DNA of 64,000 nucleotides from Gammaproteobacteria bacterium. GTDB taxonomy: Bacteria > Pseudomonadota > Gammaproteobacteria > Enterobacterales > Alteromonadaceae. The translations under genes and the position numbers were made by a program. The stretch is from contig JAHJZX010000028.1 of NCBI GenBank assembly GCA_018826295.1, positions 1 through 64,000 of the forward strand. Reading direction: 5' to 3'. Of this stretch, positions 55,243 to 64,000 are shown one piece after another (within the stretch, counting starts at the first letter, position 1; every line of letters begins with the position of its first letter). Below the pieces are notes generated by a model. The model had not been told where the DNA came from. It did no database searches and was given only the letters and a program-made list of their open reading frames with translations.

Positions 55243-55569
55243 TTACTCCTTAGTGGTTTTGCTGGACGGTTTAAACATTTGCAGCATGCGCTCGGTAACC
55301 ACATAGCCACCCGCGGCATTACCGGCACCCAATAACACGCCAACAAAGCCAATGATCTGTTGTGGTAGCGAGCTGGCATTTAACAGCGCCCACAAAGCGC
55401 CAACCACTACTATGCCGTGAATAAAGTTAGAGCCGGACATCAGCGGTGTGTGCAAAATGGCCGGCACCCGGCCGATGATTTCAAAGCCGGTAAAGGCGGC
55501 TAGCATAAAAATATACAGCGCGACAAAGCCGGTTAAGATGGTGGTGGTGTATTCCATATTGTCCCCCAA
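55243..55569 (-). CDS. pntAB: NAD(P) transhydrogenase subunit alpha, membrane part
   Basis: 108 residues with three membrane helices. It corresponds to the C-terminal membrane domain of E. coli PntA, made here as a separate polypeptide (the split-alpha form). It has the motif H-T-P-L-M-S-G-S-N-F-I-H-G typical of this domain. It lies 20 bases behind pntAA and 3 before pntB. Confidence 0.93.
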   Translation of the reverse strand: MGDNMEYTTTILTGFVALYIFMLAAFTGFEIIGRVPAILHTPLMSGSNFIHGIVVVGALWALLNASSLPQQIIGFVGVLLGAGNAAGGYVVTERMLQMFKPSSKTTKE

Positions 55570-55589
55570 AGTCAGTAATTAATTACAGC

Positions 55590-56720
55590 TTATTGTTGTT
55601 GTGTCAGTGCGGCCTTGACCGCAGCTGGTTTAATCTCGCCCTGATGTGTCAGTACGGTTTTTGCCAGCACTTCATCTTGCCAATCCAGTTTAATTTCGCC
55701 GTCAATGACAAACAGCTGCAATAAATTCAGCAGGTTTTTGGCATACAGCTCGGATGCATGTTCGGCCAACATTGACGGCACATTCAGCGGTGCAACTATG
55801 CTGATTTGGCCCTGCTGTATGGTTTCACCTGGTACGCTGTATTCGCAGTTGCCACCGCCTTCGGCAGCCAGATCGATAATCACAGCACCCAGTTTCATAC
55901 CCTCTACCTGGGCTTTGCTAATCAGTTTTGGTGACGGGCGCCCCGGAATCGCAGCGGTGGTGATGACAATATCGGCCTGTTGAATATGCCGTGTTACCAC
56001 ACTGGCGATTTTGTCTTTCTCATCCAGTGTCAGTTCGCGGGCATAGCCGCCTTCGCCCCGGGCATCGACACCGGTATCAACAAACTTGGCGCCCAGGGAT
56101 TCGGCCTGCTCTTTGGTTTCTGGCCTGACATCGTAACCTTCGGTAATGGCACCGAGGCGCCGGGCGGTAGCCAGGGCTTGTAAGCCGGCGACACCCAGCC
56201 CCATTACCAGACAACGCGCCGGGCGGATAGAGCCTACCGCTGTAGTCATCATCGGCAGGATGCGGGCCAGCTGTGTGGCACCGAGCAACGCGGCATAGTA
56301 ACCGGCCAGTGCGGCTTGCGATGATAACGCATCCATCGCCTGGGCGCGGCTAATGCGCGGTACCTGTTCCATCGCAAAGCAGGTGATTTTTTTGTCACAT
56401 AACAGGCGGGTGAGGTCAGCTTCTTTATGCGGGTAAACAAAGCTGATTAAGATAGTGCCGGGTTTTAATAACTCTATTTGGCTGGCGGTTGGCGGCTGCA
56501 CGGCCAGTACTATGTCGGCATCTGTCAGCAGTTGCTGCCAGGTAGCGGCGAAGTTGACATTGCTATAGGCGCTGTCGGGCAGTTTACTGGCCAGGCCGGC
56601 ACCGCTTAGCATACTGATGTTGCAGCCGAGCTTGCTGAGTTTGTCGGCCACGGCGGGTACCATGGCAACGCGTTTTTCCTGTGGCCGGCTTTCCTGCAGC
56701 ACGGCGACCTGTATTGGCAT
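55590..56720 (-). CDS. pntAA: NAD(P) transhydrogenase subunit alpha, NAD-binding part
   Basis: A 376-residue soluble domain resembling alanine dehydrogenase. Its motifs are R-P-Q-E-K-R-V-A-M-V-P (start), M-G-L-G-V-A-G-L-Q-A (nucleotide-binding fold) and G-Y-D-V-R-P-E. The ATG at 56720 follows AAGGAG. First gene of the pnt operon. It hands hydride from NADH to the PntB site. Confidence 0.95.
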   Translation of the reverse strand: MPIQVAVLQESRPQEKRVAMVPAVADKLSKLGCNISMLSGAGLASKLPDSAYSNVNFAATWQQLLTDADIVLAVQPPTASQIELLKPGTILISFVYPHKEADLTRLLCDKKITCFAMEQVPRISRAQAMDALSSQAALAGYYAALLGATQLARILPMMTTAVGSIRPARCLVMGLGVAGLQALATARRLGAITEGYDVRPETKEQAESLGAKFVDTGVDARGEGGYARELTLDEKDKIASVVTRHIQQADIVITTAAIPGRPSPKLISKAQVEGMKLGAVIIDLAAEGGGNCEYSVPGETIQQGQISIVAPLNVPSMLAEHASELYAKNLLNLLQLFVIDGEIKLDWQDEVLAKTVLTHQGEIKPAAVKAALTQQQ

Positions 56721-56825
56721 AAAGTATTCTCCTTAAACTAACTGTCTGAGGAGTATAGTCTTTATTCAATGCTTTACCGGATTGTCAGCAATGATGGCTA
56801 ACATTTAGCCAGTTTATAAGCGTGG

Positions 56826-57773
56826 TTAAGCTGAAGCGTTGTGTCGCGCCTGCTGTAGGGTATGCAGAATATCGCTGCTTTTTCGCAACAGGCGTAGTTG
56901 CACAAATAACTCGGCAGCCTGTGGGTATTGCAGTTTTAAATAACTAAACCATTGTTTAATCCGGTTACTGTAGTACTGACTTTTATCACCACAGATTTCA
57001 AATTCAGAATACTGCATCAGCAATTCAAGCACGCGTGGCCAGGGCATTACGGCATCGCCATGGCTGATAGTACGGGCTAAATTAGGCAGCGCCAGTGCGC
57101 CGCGACCAAGCATAATGTCAGTGCATTCTGACTGTTGCCGGCATAAGACGGCGTCGGTGGCATTCCAGATCTCGCCATTAGCCACCAAGGGTATGCTAAC
57201 GTGTTGTTTGATTTTAGCAATCCAGGGCCAGTACGCCGGTGGCCGGTAGCCGTCCGTTTTAGTACGGGCATGCACAGTAAGCATACTGGCGCCGGCAGCG
57301 GCTATCGCAGCGGCATTATCCAGCGTTAAGCTGGTATCATCGTAACCGAGGCGAATTTTTGCACTTACCGGAAACTGTTGTGGTACCGCATCGCGTACCG
57401 CTTTGACTATGCGGTATAACTGCTCAGTTTCTTTTAACAATACCGCACCACCGCGGCTTTTGTTCACGGTTTTGGCCGGACAACCAAAGTTTAAATCGAC
57501 ACCGGCTGAGCCAAGCTCGACGGCACGTACTGCATTTTCTGCCAGCCAGTTGGGCTCCTGGCCCAGTAATTGTACCCGCACCGGCGTGCCGGCAAAGGTT
57601 TTACCGCCGGTGAGTAGCTCCGGACATAAACGGGTAAAAACCCGGGCGGGTAGTTGTTGATCTACCACGCGGATAAATTCGGTGATGCATAAATCGTAAC
57701 CGCCAATCCGCGTTAACATGTCGCGCATCAGGGCGTCGACTACGCCTTCCATCGGAGCCAGGATTATGTTCAT
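56826..57773 (-). CDS. dusC: tRNA-dihydrouridine synthase
   Basis: A 315-residue flavin enzyme that reduces a specific uridine in tRNA. It starts [13 protein letters not shown] and has the catalytic cysteine in N-F-G-C-P-A-K-T-V-N (about residue 98), with H-A-R-T-K as FMN ligand region. The C-terminal helical part (F-S-Y-L-K-L-Q-Y-P) matches DusC (U16) rather than DusA or DusB. The ATG overlaps the stop of the upstream DUF2256 gene by one base (TAATG). Confidence 0.92.
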   Translation of the reverse strand: MNIILAPMEGVVDALMRDMLTRIGGYDLCITEFIRVVDQQLPARVFTRLCPELLTGGKTFAGTPVRVQLLGQEPNWLAENAVRAVELGSAGVDLNFGCPAKTVNKSRGGAVLLKETEQLYRIVKAVRDAVPQQFPVSAKIRLGYDDTSLTLDNAAAIAAAGASMLTVHARTKTDGYRPPAYWPWIAKIKQHVSIPLVANGEIWNATDAVLCRQQSECTDIMLGRGALALPNLARTISHGDAVMPWPRVLELLMQYSEFEICGDKSQYYSNRIKQWFSYLKLQYPQAAELFVQLRLLRKSSDILHTLQQARHNASA

Positions 57774-57928
57774 TAGTCTTCTGTTTTATCAGCGGTTTTG
57801 CTGCGGCGGCAACGCTCAGAGCAGTAAATAACCTTGTCCCAGTTTAATTGCCATTTTTTGCGCCAGCTAAATGTCAGGCCACACTGCGGGCAGCGTTTTT
57901 CTGGCAAATGCAGCTTGTGGTGCACCAT
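57773..57928 (-). CDS. DUF2256 zinc-ribbon protein
   Basis: A 51-residue protein (start at ATG 57928). It has two Cys pairs: C-P-Q-C near residue 13 and C-S-E-R-C near 36. The core R-K-K-W and [10 protein letters not shown] matches DUF2256 as remembered. It probably binds zinc; function unknown. It lies between the HDOD gene (2 bases away) and dusC (one-base overlap), so it is likely translated in coupling with dusC. Confidence 0.88.
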   Translation of the reverse strand: MVHHKLHLPEKRCPQCGLTFSWRKKWQLNWDKVIYCSERCRRSKTADKTED

Positions 57929-57930
57929 GC

Positions 57931-58803
57931 TCAGACAGAGTAGATGGTGCTGACCTGTGCCCGGTGCAGCAGTTCAGCCAGTTCAGGCAGTTGCAATGGT
58001 TCAAGCTCAAGCTCATCGAGAATGGCGCTTTTATGCTGCTCCCATTCCGGATCTAAGGTGATATTAAACAATTGCCGGCTTTCGCCGCTAAAATGCTCTG
58101 CCAGTTTTAACAGCGCAAACAACTGTTTTTCCAGCTCACTGTCAGACTCCAGCATTAAGGCCGGGCTATGGTGATAGGCAATTACATTACACAGTTCAGG
58201 GGTTAGGCTCCAGGATTCGGCGATCAGATAGCCCAGCACCTCGTGACACGTTTGAAAATACTGCTCTTCAATTTCGCTGTAACCACGGCCTTGCTGCAGG
58301 CCTTGCTGCATTGTCTGCTCGTAGCTATCAACCTGCTGATGAATAAGTGCAATGCCAGCGTTGTGAAACAAGCCCAAACTGTAGCAGTCGTCCTGAATAT
58401 CCTGGCTGAAATTAAAATGCTTTGCTAACGTCATGGCAATATTGGCCGTTTGCAACGCACTGGCCCACATTTTTAAACTGAATTTGTCGTTGCAGCCTTC
58501 AGCCAGCGTAAAACGTAACAATACACTGCGTACTAACTTTATTACGCGGTTAACACCGAGAAACTTACAGGCATGCTCTACCGAGGTGATTTTACGCCGC
58601 AAACCAAAGAACGCCGAGTTAACCACTTTGAGGGTAAAGCCGGCAATGCCGATATCCAGATTAATCAGTGCGGAAATACGCTTAATATTAGGCTCGGGCA
58701 TATCCAATTGCTGTTGAATATGCTGCAGAATTTCCGGCTGTGGTGGTATGGTAAAGCCGGTTAACGCCTGTTCAATTGCTGACATATCAATGGCCTGCGC
58801 CAT
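57931..58803 (-). CDS. HDOD-domain protein
   Basis: 290 residues. The HDOD fold spans about 10-210 and includes [11 protein letters not shown] (typical of the family) and [11 protein letters not shown]. The HD catalytic residues are mostly replaced (H-N instead of H-D), so it is a likely signalling protein without hydrolase activity. It is first of a leftward operon with the DUF2256 gene and dusC. Confidence 0.88.
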   Translation of the reverse strand: MAQAIDMSAIEQALTGFTIPPQPEILQHIQQQLDMPEPNIKRISALINLDIGIAGFTLKVVNSAFFGLRRKITSVEHACKFLGVNRVIKLVRSVLLRFTLAEGCNDKFSLKMWASALQTANIAMTLAKHFNFSQDIQDDCYSLGLFHNAGIALIHQQVDSYEQTMQQGLQQGRGYSEIEEQYFQTCHEVLGYLIAESWSLTPELCNVIAYHHSPALMLESDSELEKQLFALLKLAEHFSGESRQLFNITLDPEWEQHKSAILDELELEPLQLPELAELLHRAQVSTIYSV

Positions 58804-58897
58804 AACGCTTTCTCCGGAACCTAGTCTAAGTACACTGCGTTATAGTAACTGCGCAGTAGGGCTGTGGCGAACCTGAATTATACTACAGTCAGTACCG

Positions 58898-59362
58898 TTA
58901 AGAATCCAGATAAGGCCGGCCTGACATCAGGGTTTGTGCCAGCTGCTGCTCTGATTGTTGTTCATTGAGTTGCAAATCGTTAAATTGCACATCGAATTGG
59001 ATCAGCTCGTCATCATCCAGATGCTGTGCCACCAGCCGATCTGGCACCTGGCCGACCTGACGGTAAGCATTGATCGCCACTTGTGCAGCTTGCTCCATCA
59101 ACAAAAAAAACTGCCCGAGTGGGAATTGCTGAAAAATGTCGGCGTCCAGATGCGCCCAGCCAAGCAGATCACCACTGATACTGCCGTCGGAATGATCGGT
59201 AAACAGCATCGATACGGCGGCACAACTGGGATTTTCCCCGGCCTGATATTGCTCGGCGTCGGTGCTGTTAAATAGCAGGACATAGCCAAAACCCGGACTG
59301 CCTTCGGCATCCATCTCGTCAAACGACGTATCGTACAACAAAAACAAGCGATTATCGGTCAT
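58898..59362 (-). CDS. Unknown acidic protein
   Basis: 154 residues, acidic, no membrane helix, no known domain. It starts with M-T-D-N-R-L-F-L-L-Y-D-T-S and ends S-G-R-P-Y-L-D-S. The ATG at 59362 follows AGGAAACC. Leftward, downstream of the M48 gene and upstream of the HDOD gene, but with gaps of about 95 and 130 bases, so no operon is certain. Confidence 0.6.
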   Translation of the reverse strand: MTDNRLFLLYDTSFDEMDAEGSPGFGYVLLFNSTDAEQYQAGENPSCAAVSMLFTDHSDGSISGDLLGWAHLDADIFQQFPLGQFFLLMEQAAQVAINAYRQVGQVPDRLVAQHLDDDELIQFDVQFNDLQLNEQQSEQQLAQTLMSGRPYLDS

Positions 59363-59490
59363 GACGGTTTCCTGCTTAAAAATGGGCGCTAATTCTACCT
59401 GAAATTAGCCAGATGCTAAAGGGTGCCGGGTAATAATCCAGCAGATAAACACTCAGGTTGCCATTAACAGCTTTGGCTGCAGCGCTGTTG

Positions 59491-61347
59491 TCAGGCTTTC
59501 GCTGCAGTTTGGTAGGGCATTTCAAGTAGCAGTGCCAACGCCAGCAGCAAGGCTTGCTCATTGGTTTGTAGCAACTGATCAGCCTGGACACAGGCTTCAA
59601 GCGCCTGCCATAACCGTTGTTTTTGCAGCGGGGCCAGGGTCAGTAAGGCGGGTAATTGCCGGCTAAGTTCTGACAGGCTTACGGTAGGTCTGCTGGCGTC
59701 GAGGCTAAAATCCAGCGTGGCAATGGCAGCAAGCCAGGCTTGCTGTTGCTGAGTGTTGTCGCCGGCAACACTGCTGACCAGCGCCAGTAACTGACTAACA
59801 GCCGGCGCCAGTTGTGCCAGCGCTTTTGTACTATAACGCTTGCTGATTTGGGACGGGTCAAACTGTGTTGCCAGGCTATGTTCAACAAACTGGCTTACCA
59901 GCCAGGGGCCAAGGCCTGGTGCAGCAATGGCGTGTAACAAAGCCTGTACTAACTGGCTGAACGCACTAAAGTGCTGTTGTGGTAGCGCTTTAAGTGCTGG
60001 CATCAGACGTTGCAACAATTGTACCTGCTGCAGCGCGTTTAATGTGGCGACGGTGTCACATAGCTGGTCAACCTGTTGCAGTAAGGAGACGGAGCCCAGT
60101 TGCTTAATCAGCCGTAATTGTTCGTTGCGGCTATTATCGTCCTGTTGTAACAGCAAACAACACACCAGTGCCTGTGCCGGCTCAGTCTGGCGGCTGCTGT
60201 GCAGCAGCAATAGCGGCAATGCTTGTTGCAAGCGTTCGGTATTCGTGCCTCCGGTGGTTTTGGCGCTGGCGGCTTCGTTTGCCTTTTGAGTGTCGGGTTT
60301 GGCGCTGGCTGGTGTTGGAAACTTGCCATTCCACTGCGGCTCCAGCCGTTTTATCCGGTGTGCCAGTGGCGGGTGAGTGGCAAAAATGGCCGCCCAACGG
60401 CTGATGGCTTCGGCAAAAAATAAATGACTGCTTTCATCGGCATTAGGGTTGGCAATGCTACTTTGCCTGCTCTGGCTGCCAATCACCTTTAGTGCGCCGG
60501 CGATGCCGCCGGGGTTGCGGGTAAACTGTACGGCACTGGCATCGGCCAGGAATTCACGCTGGCGACTGACGGCAGCTTTAATCAGATTACCAAAGAAGGA
60601 GCCGACATAACCAATAACTACCAGTCCCAGCGCCAGCAGTAAAATACCGCCACCACTGTTTTTATTGTTAGACGAACGGCCTGAGCCAATTCGGGCCACG
60701 CTGCTGCCTCTGCTGCCACGCAACATGTAGTAACCAATATGGCCGAGAAACAAAATGCCGTTTAAGATGGCAATAAGGCGGATATTCATCCGCATGTCGC
60801 CGTTTAAGATATGGCTGAACTCATGCGCTATTACACCTTGCAATTGCTCACGGTTAAGTTGTGTCAGACAGCCCTGGGTTACGCCTATAACGGCATCGGC
60901 CGGGCTGTAACCGGCTGCAAAGGCGTTAATGCCGGGCTCGGCTAATAAATACACCGGCGGCACCGGGGTACCGGCAGCCAGTGCCATTTCTTCTACGACA
61001 TTCAGTAAACGACGTTGCAGCGGGTCGGCGCTATCGGGAGAAATAACGACGCCACCAAGGGAGACGGCTACCACTTTACCGCCGGCCTTTAGCTGCTGCC
61101 ATTTGTACAGCACCGCTAAACCGACAGCGGCAATGACCAGCAAACTTACCCAGGCGACCAGATGCCAGGGCAGGCTTTGCCAGTGCTCCATACCACTAAT
61201 AACGGCCGGGTCGACAAACCCCAGACTTACTAAAGCAACTATATTGGTCAGCAACAACAATAACAGCACCGCCAGCGAAAACAGCAATACCAGAATGCGG
61301 GTGTTGCGGCGCGCCAAATCCTGCTGGGCGAAGAAGTTACTGCTCAT
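59491..61347 (-). CDS. M48-family membrane metalloprotease (HtpX-like)
   Basis: 618 residues. Two N-terminal helices are followed by a zinc motif H-E-F-S-H (about residue 176) and further helices near 205 and 235. The third ligand region is E-F-L-A-D-A-S-A-V-Q-F-T-R-N-P. The last 250 residues are an Ala/Leu/Gln-rich helical tail not found in classical HtpX. LemA lies 18 bases upstream on the same strand, a usual partner of such proteases. Confidence 0.9.
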   Translation of the reverse strand: MSSNFFAQQDLARRNTRILVLLFSLAVLLLLLLTNIVALVSLGFVDPAVISGMEHWQSLPWHLVAWVSLLVIAAVGLAVLYKWQQLKAGGKVVAVSLGGVVISPDSADPLQRRLLNVVEEMALAAGTPVPPVYLLAEPGINAFAAGYSPADAVIGVTQGCLTQLNREQLQGVIAHEFSHILNGDMRMNIRLIAILNGILFLGHIGYYMLRGSRGSSVARIGSGRSSNNKNSGGGILLLALGLVVIGYVGSFFGNLIKAAVSRQREFLADASAVQFTRNPGGIAGALKVIGSQSRQSSIANPNADESSHLFFAEAISRWAAIFATHPPLAHRIKRLEPQWNGKFPTPASAKPDTQKANEAASAKTTGGTNTERLQQALPLLLLHSSRQTEPAQALVCCLLLQQDDNSRNEQLRLIKQLGSVSLLQQVDQLCDTVATLNALQQVQLLQRLMPALKALPQQHFSAFSQLVQALLHAIAAPGLGPWLVSQFVEHSLATQFDPSQISKRYSTKALAQLAPAVSQLLALVSSVAGDNTQQQQAWLAAIATLDFSLDASRPTVSLSELSRQLPALLTLAPLQKQRLWQALEACVQADQLLQTNEQALLLALALLLEMPYQTAAKA

Positions 61348-61365
61348 GCTGCGGCCTGACCCCGA

Positions 61366-61956
61366 TTAAAAACTGACTTTGGGGGCAGCCTGGATTGCGG
61401 CGCTGTCGGCAAACTCAAGTAATTTTGCATCAGTGGCATGGCCAAAACTGGTAGCAAATAACAGTGCCGGAAAACTCTGTTTATACGCATTGTATTCAGT
61501 AACCGCATCATTAAAAGCCTGACGGGCAAAGGCAACGCGGTTTTCGGTGCTGGTTAGCTCTTCAGTCAGCTGCATCATGTTTTGATTAGCTTTCAGCTCA
61601 GGATAGGCTTCCATTACTACGCTAAGGCGGCTCATCGCGCCTTGCAGCGCGCCTTCGGCTCCGGCCAGCTGGTTTATCGCGTTTTCGTCGCCGGGGTTGT
61701 TGGCGGCAACTTTTAATCCGGCCAGGGCTGCGTTACGGGCGGCAATAACGGCCTCCAGTGTGTCGCGTTCGTGCGCCATATAGGCTTTGGCCGTTTCAAC
61801 TAAATTAGGAATTAAATCGTACCGGCGCTTTAACTGCACTTCAATTTGCGCAAAGGCGTTTTGAAAGCGGTTTTTCAGCCGTACCAGGGTATTAAAAATG
61901 CTGATAACCCAGAACAGCAGGCCAACAAAAATAGCCAGAATAATCAGGCTGGACAT
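61366..61956 (-). CDS. lemA: LemA-family protein
   Basis: 196 residues: one N-terminal membrane helix (about 3-25), then a long helical domain with the family motif R-R-Y-D-L-I-P-N-L-V-E-T-A-K-A-Y and A-R-Q-A-F-N-D-A-V-T-E-Y-N. Probably an envelope-facing helper of the M48 protease encoded just downstream. The GGAG-type RBS is 6 bases before the ATG. Confidence 0.93.
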   Translation of the reverse strand: MSSLIILAIFVGLLFWVISIFNTLVRLKNRFQNAFAQIEVQLKRRYDLIPNLVETAKAYMAHERDTLEAVIAARNAALAGLKVAANNPGDENAINQLAGAEGALQGAMSRLSVVMEAYPELKANQNMMQLTEELTSTENRVAFARQAFNDAVTEYNAYKQSFPALLFATSFGHATDAKLLEFADSAAIQAAPKVSF

Positions 61957-62129
61957 AGGGGCTCCGAGATGACGATCAATTTAGTTGGTATTGTTAACAA
62001 TAGTTTAATCAGTGTCCAGCAATTATTGTCAAACTACCACTAAAGTAGGTCGAGTGGTTGGCTTTTCAGCGAATACTGCGAAAAGGTGCGCACTGAGGTA
62101 TGATAAGCGCAGAGTAAAACGAGGTAGTT

Positions 62130-62456
62130 ATGAAAGATTTTAAACATATTTCTGTAACAGAAACGGCGGCATTGCAGGCAGAAGGTAAAGTGGTTATTGC
62201 CGATATCCGTGATGAGCAAAGTTTTGCCGCCGGTCACATCGATGGTGCTTATCATTTAACCAATGGCAGTTTGGTTGGTTTTATGCAGCAATTTGAGTTT
62301 GAGCAGCCGGTGGTAGTGGTGTGTTATCACGGTAATTCCAGCCAGGGTGCGGCGCAGTATTTAGCGCAGCAGGGTTTTGAGCAGGTATATAGCATGGACG
62401 GCGGTTTTGAAAGCTGGCGCAGCCAGTTACCCTTTGTGAGTGACAGCGGTGCATAA
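62130..62456 (+). CDS. glpE: Thiosulfate sulfurtransferase GlpE
   Basis: A single-domain rhodanese of 108 residues. The active-site loop with the catalytic Cys is C-Y-H-G-N-S-S (about 66-72). It moves sulfur from thiosulfate to cyanide or thioredoxin. It overlaps glpG by about 8 to 17 bases and forms a glpE-glpG operon. Confidence 0.93.
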   Translation: MKDFKHISVTETAALQAEGKVVIADIRDEQSFAAGHIDGAYHLTNGSLVGFMQQFEFEQPVVVVCYHGNSSQGAAQYLAQQGFEQVYSMDGGFESWRSQLPFVSDSGA

Positions 62457-63264
62457 ATTTGCTGAGTTAAATTCTGCCGCAGCGGCACAGTTGTTTGCGG
62501 CGTATTGCGTTGCGCAGGGGCTGGAAGTGAATGCCGTTGTACAACGCGCCGATTTTGCAGAATTGTACGGTACAGCTGAGCAACAGCAGCAGGTACAACA
62601 GCAACTGACTCTGTTTTTGCAGCAGCCCGATCATCCACGTTATCAATCGGCGGCCTGGGATCTGAGCCAGCCTGGTACAGTGGCAGGCCCGGTACTGCCG
62701 GCTTTTAGCCTGGTTAAAATTTGGCAGCAGGCGCCGCTTACCTTGTTGCTGTTAGCGCTGTGCTTGCTGGTATATGGCTGGCAACAACTTGACTGGCGTA
62801 GCAGCAGTGCCTTGTTGCAACTGACCGACCCGACACAACTCTGGCGCTGGTTTACGCCGGTGCTATTACATTTTTCGCTGACGCATCTGGTATTTAATCT
62901 GGCCTGGTGGTGGTATCTGGGGCAGCAGTTTGAACGGCAACTGGGTATTGCAACCTTAGCCAGTGTTAGTTTGTCGATAGCGTTAATATCCAATGCGGCG
63001 CAGTATTTTTTAGTTGGTGCCAATTTCGGTGGGTTGTCGGGTGTAGTCTATGGCTTGTTTGGTTATTTTTGGCTGGCTGGCCGCTTAAATTCAGCACAGG
63101 GGCTGTACATCAGCAATGGCCTGGCGGCTTTTATGTTGTTATGGCTATTATTGGGCTTTTTCGATGTGTTGTGGGTCAATATGGCAAACTGGGCGCATTT
63201 GGGCGGTTTGCTTGCCGGTATCGGCTGGGCCTGGTTATTACGCGGCAAACAGGCCCGGCACTAG
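62440..63264 (+). CDS. glpG: Rhomboid intramembrane protease GlpG
   Basis: 274 residues. A cytoplasmic N-terminal domain (to about 90) is followed by six helices. The catalytic serine is in [10 protein letters not shown] and the histidine in [10 protein letters not shown]. The start is GTG 62440, overlapping the glpE end; GTG 62449 in the same frame is also possible. It cleaves membrane proteins within the bilayer. Confidence 0.93.
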   Translation: MTAVHKFAELNSAAAAQLFAAYCVAQGLEVNAVVQRADFAELYGTAEQQQQVQQQLTLFLQQPDHPRYQSAAWDLSQPGTVAGPVLPAFSLVKIWQQAPLTLLLLALCLLVYGWQQLDWRSSSALLQLTDPTQLWRWFTPVLLHFSLTHLVFNLAWWWYLGQQFERQLGIATLASVSLSIALISNAAQYFLVGANFGGLSGVVYGLFGYFWLAGRLNSAQGLYISNGLAAFMLLWLLLGFFDVLWVNMANWAHLGGLLAGIGWAWLLRGKQARH

Positions 63265-63271
63265 CTCTGGC

Positions 63272-63676
63272 TTATTGGTAAAGGTATTTGGTAAACAGCA
63301 GGTCACGGATGATAGTGGCGCCGGCTTCTTTTTTCATGGCCTGCTGTAATTTATCCAGCAATGCCAGACGTATTTCTTCGCGCCCGGTTAATGATTTAAT
63401 CTTGTCTTCCGGCTGCTTGCTGATGGTGCCGTAAATAATATCCAGGATCAGCGGCTCGTGATGCTCTACAGCCGGTAAAAAGCTTTTGTCTTCAATCATC
63501 AACTCAACAGTAATACGGATATACCCCAAGCTGCGACGGTTGCCGGAAATATAGTTTGTTACGATATCCGGGTCGAAGCCGTAATACACAATTTCTTTTG
63601 GTTGTTCTTGTGCCTGGGTAGGCAGGGCGGCTAACAGTAGCAGGCTAAGCAACAGGCTTTTGATCATAAGTATCAC
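63272..63676 (-). CDS. FliL-like protein
   Basis: 134 residues with a signal peptide (ending L-P-T-Q-A-Q) and a FliL-type domain: Y-I-R-I-T-V-E-L-M-I, then H-H-E-P-L-I-L-D-I-I-Y-G-T-I-S and R-E-E-I-R-L-A-L-L-D-K-L. It is a lone, secreted relative of the flagellar basal-body protein FliL; no flagellar genes surround it. It is divergent from ubiC. Confidence 0.85.
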   Translation of the reverse strand: MILMIKSLLLSLLLLAALPTQAQEQPKEIVYYGFDPDIVTNYISGNRRSLGYIRITVELMIEDKSFLPAVEHHEPLILDIIYGTISKQPEDKIKSLTGREEIRLALLDKLQQAMKKEAGATIIRDLLFTKYLYQ

Positions 63677-63847
63677 TTGTGGTTGATAAAAAATAGGCCA
63701 GCAACGACACTAACCTTAGCGTTAAGCCGGTCATTTTACCAGTTAAGCTTGTCAGCAGTAAGCCGTTTTCTGTGCTTATTGCGGCTGAAAATCTGCCCCG
63801 GTCTTGCTATGATGCCGTCAGACTTATTCAGTACAGAATGTGCTTTT

Positions 63848-64000
63848 GTGAATACACCCGCTATTTCTCTCGATGTGCATTGGCAACCTGCCCGAGCGCA
63901 AACCCTGCCGTCGCAACTGGCGCCGTGGCTGCTAGAGCCGGCCTCGTTGACGGCACGGTTAAAACGCTATTGCCGGCAATTTCGTGTGCAGCTGCTTAAC
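63848..64000 (+). CDS. ubiC: Chorismate lyase, 3' end beyond the window
   Basis: The frame from GTG 63848 runs to the end of the window (51 codons) and reads like the start of UbiC: W-Q-P...L-P-S-Q-L-A-P-W-L-L-E-P-A-S-L-T-A-R-L. It makes 4-hydroxybenzoate for ubiquinone. Only the first third is present. In relatives ubiA follows. No clear RBS is seen before the GTG. Confidence 0.8.
   Translation, partial: MNTPAISLDVHWQPARAQTLPSQLAPWLLEPASLTARLKRYCRQFRVQLLN

Noticed and set aside
63772-63999. 75-codon rightward frame at the right edge
   Set aside because: It overlaps the ubiC start in another frame; the ubiC frame from GTG 63848 has the recognised sequence.

Overview
The window is a stretch of gammaproteobacterial chromosome. 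The gene content (lpd, acnB-yacL, a cydABX-DC cluster, glnK-amtB, glpEG, ubiC), the protein style and a moderate base composition suggest the Alteromonadales/Chromatiaceae group around Rheinheimera, Alishewanella and Arsukibacterium. That placement comes from recognition, not from a search. No rRNA, tRNA, CRISPR array, intact insertion sequence or prophage was seen.

Left part (1-23 kb), accessory-rich. The 3' end of lpdA is followed by an AT-rich leftward four-gene cluster (about 1.4-5.7 kb): a GNAT acetyltransferase fused to a PUA/ASCH-like domain, a small ASCH protein, an SF1 UvrD-type helicase, and a DUF2290-like protein. These genes overlap or nearly abut, share one good promoter, and look like an undescribed conflict or defence module. 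Next come a membrane-anchored NERD nuclease-like protein (5842), an unknown pair (6884-7971), an orphan type VI immunity protein of the Tai4 family (8136), glutaminase (glsA), a diguanylate cyclase, a decayed copy of the NERD gene (11240), a ccdA antitoxin with a nonsense-interrupted ccdB, a Rof-like Rho antiterminator, a thioesterase, and a second NERD paralogue whose catalytic motif is lost (13820). Small membrane, lipo- and binding proteins follow. Then come a DUF3612-type regulator facing a fragment that resembles malate synthase, and the DUF2157/DUF4401/GDYXXLXY membrane trio.

Middle part (23-46 kb), mainly housekeeping. It holds an M13 peptidase (pepO-like), acnB, yacL, a membrane-embedded DEAH helicase, a very large propeller-type sensor kinase, glnK-amtB (with an NtrC-like site and a sigma-54-like promoter), a PEP-CTERM surface protein, the cytochrome bd operon cydA-cydB-cydX-cydD-cydC, an RpiR-type regulator and anmK. 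In E. coli lpd and acnB are close neighbours; here they lie about 24 kb apart, with the accessory genes between.

Right part (46-64 kb). It holds an EF-hand protein, several unknown membrane proteins, a LysE exporter with a MocR-type regulator, a propeller-type diguanylate cyclase, the transhydrogenase operon pntAA-pntAB-pntB, an HDOD protein with a DUF2256 zinc-ribbon protein and dusC, a LemA/M48 protease pair, glpE-glpG, a FliL-like protein and the start of ubiC.

Several real genes are too short to show in an ordinary ORF list and were found by reading: cydX (41269-41382), the DUF2256 gene (57773-57928) and the ubiC start (63848-64000).
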